Source of the DNA: Actinomucor elegans
Taxonomy: Eukaryota > Mucoromycota > Mucoromycetes > Mucorales > Mucoraceae
Assembly (NCBI GenBank): GCA_026027325.1
Contig: JAMSLZ010000001.1
Coordinates: 4,774,001-4,838,000 of the forward strand
Length of the DNA stretch: 64,000 nt
Direction of reading: 5' to 3'
In this document: positions 58,819-64,000 of the stretch, in pieces
Numbering within the stretch: the stretch's first letter is position 1
Layout of the letters: each line of letters starts with the position of its first letter
Notes under the pieces: model-generated
Seen by the model: the letters and a program-made list of their open reading frames with translations, nothing else
Told to the model about the DNA's origin: nothing
The model's database searches: none
Translations under genes and position numbers: made by a program

Positions 58819-61800
58819 TTTTTTGTATAGTTTGATTGATAAGAAAAGAACAAAGAGAACCGAAAATACCCTGCCTTTATTTCTTTTTTTTTTCTGCACC
58901 AGGAAAAAAGTGGACTGACTGTCTGGCGTCATCTTTTAACATGAAACTACCGTAGTTACACGGGGTGTTATTTTGAGTCATATTACCGAGGTGAATTATA
59001 GTCCCTTAGGCACCCTCAAGATAGATATCCAATCTGATTTTATTACTTGATTCGATAAAAACCTATTGTAGATAATACTTTTACAATGGTATGCTTTTTG
59101 ACAAACAGCTTATAAATCTAGACACGAAAGACTTACTGTGTTACCTTGCGCCGCGTAGTAAAGTTGCTGTACTTTCTATATATATAGAATTTATCACTTT
59201 CAGATATGAATCTTATTGGTCATCAGTTTCTCTTACGAGTATTCAAATCTATCAATTGAGTTGCATTTGATCAAACACGTCGAAATCCGAAAAACCAATA
59301 GCAATAAGCTAATCATCGGGATTTGTTATTATCGCCCTTCAGATTCTTTGTATAGGCTTACAAAAACATAGTAAGAGCTTTTTACCATAACCATATTTAA
59401 TTACAAAATAATATCAAAATAATCGCCATACTCTGGCATGGAAGAAGAGTAAAGCTGATGTTAGAAATTTTACTATGAATAAATTATTTGAATACCGAAG
59501 AATTTGCATATGTAGTAAGCGTTGCACATTCTTCGGTATTCGAAAAAAAAAGTTTATTCATAGCAATAAACCTTTCGATATCGAGATATAATCATTTTTT
59601 TAATGAAAAATACTGAGATATATAGCAACTTGACTCTTCTTCCATGCCAGAGTATGATGATTATTTTGATACTATTTGTAATTAATTATGGTTATGGTAA
59701 AAAGCTCTTACTATGTTTTTGTAAGCCTATACAAAGAATCTGAAGAGCGATAATAACAAATCCCGATGATTAGCTTATTGCTATTGGTTTTTCGGATTTC
59801 GACGTGTTTGATCAAATGCAACTCAATTGATAGATTTGAATACTCGTAAGAGAAACTGATGACCAATAAGATTCATATCTGAAAGTGATAAATTCCATAC
59901 ATTCACTGTTTCCAAACAATAATGCTGCAATAATTGGATTTTTGGTCCATTAGTTCAGGATAGGCTAAGTATAATCCAAGATGTTCATAAGCTAAGACTA
60001 TTTGAATTAGAAGCAGTAATATCACATATATACAAAGCTCTAGTACTATATTGGAAATTATTTTATACAGATTGTAAAGAGGTTTTTAAACAATGTAAAT
60101 CATTACGTCCTTGACAAATTTAAAGAATATGGACAAAACCTCTAGGCTTCAAATTGTGGTTTTCGTCATTGATATTGTTATTGACCATCAATTGCCGATT
60201 TGATAGTGGTTATAAATGCGCTCATATACAGATGCTAGTATAAAGTATTTGTAAGCTTTATTAACCGTAAGAAGATTGTATAATATAACTGAGGCATTTA
60301 CTGTTGTTTCAACCTAGGTGAATCTGCTGAGAGAATAAAAAGTGGAACGACGGCATTATTACATTATAATATTGTATCGCAACTCAGACTGGCTAAACAG
60401 GATTGGATCTATGAACCAAGATAAATCTTAATAATTAGATTGACATAACTATTATAGCTTGGACAGATCATGAATTAATATTTTTACAAAAACACAGAAG
60501 AGATGCCTATACATAAAGAGAATAACACTGACAAGAGACGCTAGTACAAACTATTTCATAAAGGATTGCGCTTGCGCACATAGAAAAAAAAGAAATCTAG
60601 TAGATTAGGCCTAATATTCAGTTAACAATGACCTGACGAAATATATATAAACCCAATGCACAATAGTTGTCGACAGGTTATTTAGTCAAATAATAAAAAC
60701 ATCACAGGGATTATAATTGGGTTGTATAGTTTTTTTTATTATTAAGAGTCGAGATGATGGTGATTAAAACATACTTACTCTTAAAGTGAAACTAAGATAA
60801 GTTATATACCGAGAATGTAGCAAAAGTAGAATTGAGCGATAAAGATTCGCTATTAGCATGGTGTAAATACTTGATATTTTTAATCACGACATCCCGCAAA
60901 TCAGTAAATTTTTCCATTTCATTAAAGACAAGCTTTATTTTGTCTGATGTAGTTGGGATTTCGATGTTGGCAAGGTTAGTACGTAAATAAGTACAAAAAT
61001 ACAGAGGGCGTCTATCCGTGCCTTTTTCTTGTAGCAAGTTCATTCAATATTCTTTGGATATTTATACAGACTTTTACTGCATCGTTCATTAGTGCATGAA
61101 GCATCAACAAAACCCGCAAAAGCTTTTGGTTTTAATAAGTCTTTATAGGAGACAATTTCCTAAGAGATTGTGTTTGAGAATTTTGATTAGATTTTGCAGA
61201 TAGTTTTGGGAGTTTTATGGGCAAGGCATTCAAAACAGGTACAATAATTGATATGGCGCAGATCCGTTTGGAATATCGTTGGTAACCAACAGACCATTGC
61301 ATTCCAAGATTGTTTTCCATGCTACTTTTTCTTTTGGATTTAAATTCCAGGAAAAGATTCGCAATCACAGTTCACATGGGCATCTACAGGCTTCCTGCCG
61401 TTACTCACTCCTACAGATAGCCAGCATCTAGGCCATAGTATGCGTAAGCCCTGCACTCACTCATGCACTAAGAATGGTTCGACACTAAGTAATCTATTTA
61501 CTCATATTACTGCAACAAGGTTCACATGGTTCCATATGGTCGTTATCTTTTTTTCAAAAGTATGTCTGGCCTTACTAGATGTGAAGCTATTCTTCTGATG
61601 CAATAGTTAATTATATGTTATATCTTTAAGCACTTTTTTTTATGCGGATAGATAAAAAAAAAGTATGACTATAGGACTAACTATAAGGTACCAGGGCTCG
61701 GCTTTTATTCAGGACAAAATATCATTGACAGTGATGGATAGAGTGATTAAATGCAGCAATAAAATATGTGAAACATTATTGTATCAAGGGTTTTCCAGGA

Positions 61801-62262
61801 TCATACGGGTTACAAATTCGACAGTCCAGTGAAAAATTCATTATCTAACGATTTTTATTCAATCATATAAGCTAGAATATTTTCTCTGGTTTTTTTTTTT
61901 TTTTTGGCTTTTAATAAGATTGCATAAAATGCATTAAATTAAATGCTTGGTTATTCAAACTACAGATTTTGCTATATTGACAAAAACTTCTAAATGATAT
62001 TTAATTCAGACAGCATTTATTATTCTAAACAAGATATAGCATACCAAAATCATCATGTAAGCGCCTATTATTAAATACTTTTCATTTTAAAGACTGTATA
62101 AATTTATATGTAACCCTTTAACATTCAAATTAACATCATCAGCTTAGCTTTTTCATTTTAAACTCCTATTAGCCTGATTTTAAAATATTGGCCAATGAAT
62201 GTTTAATACTTGTGTAGTTAGCATAATCATTTTTTACCAGCTTTCTCTTTTATCAATAATAT
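58819..62262. other. Long intergenic region with a fold-back element
   Basis: About 3.4 kb. It holds the inverted-repeat element at 59188-59895. Two minus-strand frames (60792-61043 and 61132-61368) might be exons of one small gene; the first ends SESLSLNSTFATFSVYNLS. No family is recognised and the link is weak. The rest is AT-rich spacer. Confidence 0.45.
59188..59895. repeat. Long fold-back (inverted repeat) element with nested hairpin
   Basis: 708 bp. The outer arms (59188-59457 and 59627-59895, about 270 bp) are reverse complements with only a handful of mismatches by eye. They begin and end at GAATTTATCACTTTCAG and its complement. The loop carries a second hairpin (59474-59562), with GAATACCGAAGAAT facing ATTCTTCGGTATTC. 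There is no open frame of note and no convincing target-site duplication. Likely a fold-back/MITE-like element or a hairpin RNA locus. Confidence 0.85.
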
Positions 62263-62763
62263 ATGGTAATTGAAACCTAATGTAAAGAACCAATTACCTG
62301 GAAACAAGCTTATAACACATTTCATAGGCGACCGAAAGTAGATCAGGCTTATTAAGCCCAGAAAATACACTTTCTGTTGACGATTTAGAATCAGGAACCA
62401 GAAATAGTGGGGCTATTCGCGGTTATTTGCATCAATCTAGGTAATGTGCATTAACAGAATGTAGGCATTATTAGAAAGCTTCTCTAACAAAAAGTCTTTT
62501 CCAGTCATCCTATAGCAGCATTTTTCTTCTTGGCCTTTAAAGTTGGTGCTATCTTGACTTATTTGCTTGGGTCTTTCATCTCTAAAAATTTTACGCTTAT
62601 ATTTGTTCTCTCCATATTGCAGCTGGCATTTGATTTCTGGACGACCAAGAATGTTTCGGGTCGGTTATTGGTTGGTTTGCGTTGGTGGAATGAGATCCAA
62701 CCTGATGGATCCAACAAGTGGGTATTTGAAAGTGCTCATGTAAGCTTCTTCCTATGCAATAAC

Positions 62764-62804
<41 letters not shown>

Positions 62805-63141
62805 AATTGCAATATCTATATAGCCAAATCGTAAGGCAAATAGCGCTGATTCTCAATTGTTTTGGACTGTTCTCTATGGCACACCTTTAATATGGGGAAT
62901 CCTCGCGTTTTCTTGTATTATCACTTTGAAGGTGTCTTGGCTGATAATTGTTGTGATTGCAATTTCTATGAGTATTGCTAATGTTTATGGATATACCCAA
63001 TGTGACAAAGATGCTAAACAAAAGTGGGCCACAACAATGGCTGCACAATCAGCCCTGGGATCTTTGGGTAGTGGAGCAACGGGATTATTGAGTAAAGCTG
63101 TTTCTTCGGGTATAGGAAGTCTCTTCAGTTCTCGTCAATAG
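62263..63141 (+). CDS. TVP23: Golgi membrane protein TVP23 (FAM18 family)
   Basis: Four exons (62263-62265, 62328-62440, 62505-62739, 62824-63141) give 222 residues. TVP23 is a conserved multispanning trans-Golgi/late-Golgi vesicle protein that works with Yip4/Yip5 in traffic. Seen: HPIAAFFFLAFKVGAILTYL, the hallmark FDFWTTKNVSGRLLVGLRWWN and FWTVLYGTPLIWGILAF, with about four membrane segments, and a C-terminal GSLGSGATGLLSKAVSSGIG tail. The reading frame at the N terminus has no ATG in exon 2. The best model is an ATG alone on exon 1 (62263-62265) followed at once by a 62-bp intron (GTAATTG to TTCATAG), giving MATESRSGLLSPEN. Intron 3 (84 bp) contains a T35 tract. The body is secure; exon 1 is an inference. 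Confidence 0.9.
62767..62801 (+). repeat. Poly(T)35 tract inside TVP23 intron 3
   Basis: An uninterrupted T run filling much of an 84-bp intron, just ahead of the acceptor. It could serve as an extreme polypyrimidine tract and is likely to vary in length. Confidence 0.8.
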
Positions 63142-64000
63142 ATATTCCACTCTTATTATCAAGCTTAAAAATAGCTAATTAGTTTCTTAGAAATATAATA
63201 TTTTCTAGAACTATTATCGTACTCCAAATGGGTTTTCAAGCTGTATACTGTAAAACAGATCATTCGGCTGCGATTATAATAAAGCATCTCTACTTATCAG
63301 CCTTTAGTACAGCAAACTAGTATGATGAACCATTTTAAGATAGATTGTTCTTCAGTAATATTTAGAAAATCAATCGGTGGTGTAAGCTTTTTTTTGGTCT
63401 GGCCATAGCTAGCGAATTGATTGACTCAGTACTCATTCTTTTTCACTCTTTAATTGATTTCTTCTGTTTTTGTATAGCTTTTGCTAGTATTAATATTTTT
63501 AATGTATGGGTTTTCTAGACCATAATTCAATCAACCCTCAATTGTAAAGGACGATTAAAAGTGCTTATGATTTATCTGATTCCTGTGTTAAGTCTAAATT
63601 TGGTCTCGGGTGATATCAAATGCCATGTACTCTCTCCAAAAAAAGCACCAATATATTGTTGAAACTGTATGAAATAAAACTGGATTATGTACTATGTTTT
63701 TCAAAGTGCTTTTAATGCAGTAAAAATAATGCAAAGGTTCAACTGGATGATTTAAATAAATAATTACGCTCACAAAAGCGAAAAATAAAATTACTTGAAA
63801 TTTGAATTTGTTTATCATAATAAACGGTTGACGATAAACGTAAATAACAAAGTTTATATAGGATTGAATAGTGCATCGAATAATGTAAAGATGGCTTGGT
63901 GTTTCCTAAAATTTATTGAGTGGCCTTGGATAAAAGGTGAATTACTGAGTCTACTACAAGTGGAGTCTTAATTCGAATATTGTATATATATATAATAAAC
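63142..64000. other. Intergenic region, nothing recognised
   Basis: AT-rich sequence downstream of TVP23 to the window edge. No gene, RNA or repeat of the families described here was found. Confidence 0.5.

Overview
The window is eukaryotic and most likely from a zygomycete fungus (Mucoromycota, probably Mucorales). The DNA is AT-rich. Genes carry many short GT-AG introns, nearly all 46-84 bp. The housekeeping proteins are fungal in type, and there is a decayed DIRS-like tyrosine-recombinase retroelement, a class I recall from zygomycete genomes. The species cannot be fixed from the sequence alone. Exon borders below were placed by hand: each model keeps frame, ends in a stop codon and restores conserved family blocks across the junctions.

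Layout. 1-8.7 kb: a repeat-bearing spacer, then an OPT-family transporter (+). 8.7-18.4 kb: a compact minus-strand run with a saccharopine-dehydrogenase-like oxidoreductase, chaperonin subunit CCT3, peptidyl-tRNA hydrolase and a mitochondrial malic enzyme. 18.4-25.3 kb: an AT-hook protein and an AADAT/ARO8-type aminotransferase, both minus, in long spacers. 26-37.8 kb: accessory DNA. An old tandem duplication (26.04-35.29 kb) holds two genes for small secreted cysteine-rich proteins that match the pacifastin protease-inhibitor pattern. One copy is split by a DIRS-like element (28.975-33.328 kb). A third, five-domain pacifastin-like gene follows at 37.07 kb. 39.9-58.8 kb: a bZIP factor, an FYR-domain protein, a CK2 regulatory subunit, a single-pass membrane protein of unknown function, the RNA polymerase II CTD phosphatase Rtr1/RPAP2, COQ4, the endocytic adaptor Sla2 and the mitochondrial ATPase inhibitor. 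59.2-59.9 kb: a nearly perfect fold-back element. 62.3-63.1 kb: TVP23, whose start codon appears to stand alone on its own exon.

Most genes are unrelated housekeeping functions: folding, mitochondrial metabolism and respiration, endocytosis and Golgi traffic, transcription, peptide or metal uptake. The part that behaves as a system is the 26-38 kb island. There a secreted inhibitor-like family has grown by segmental duplication and by recent domain amplification, beside a retroelement whose insertion can be read against its own paralogous empty site. A dispersed repeat of about 60-80 bp with an inner palindrome recurs across the whole window.
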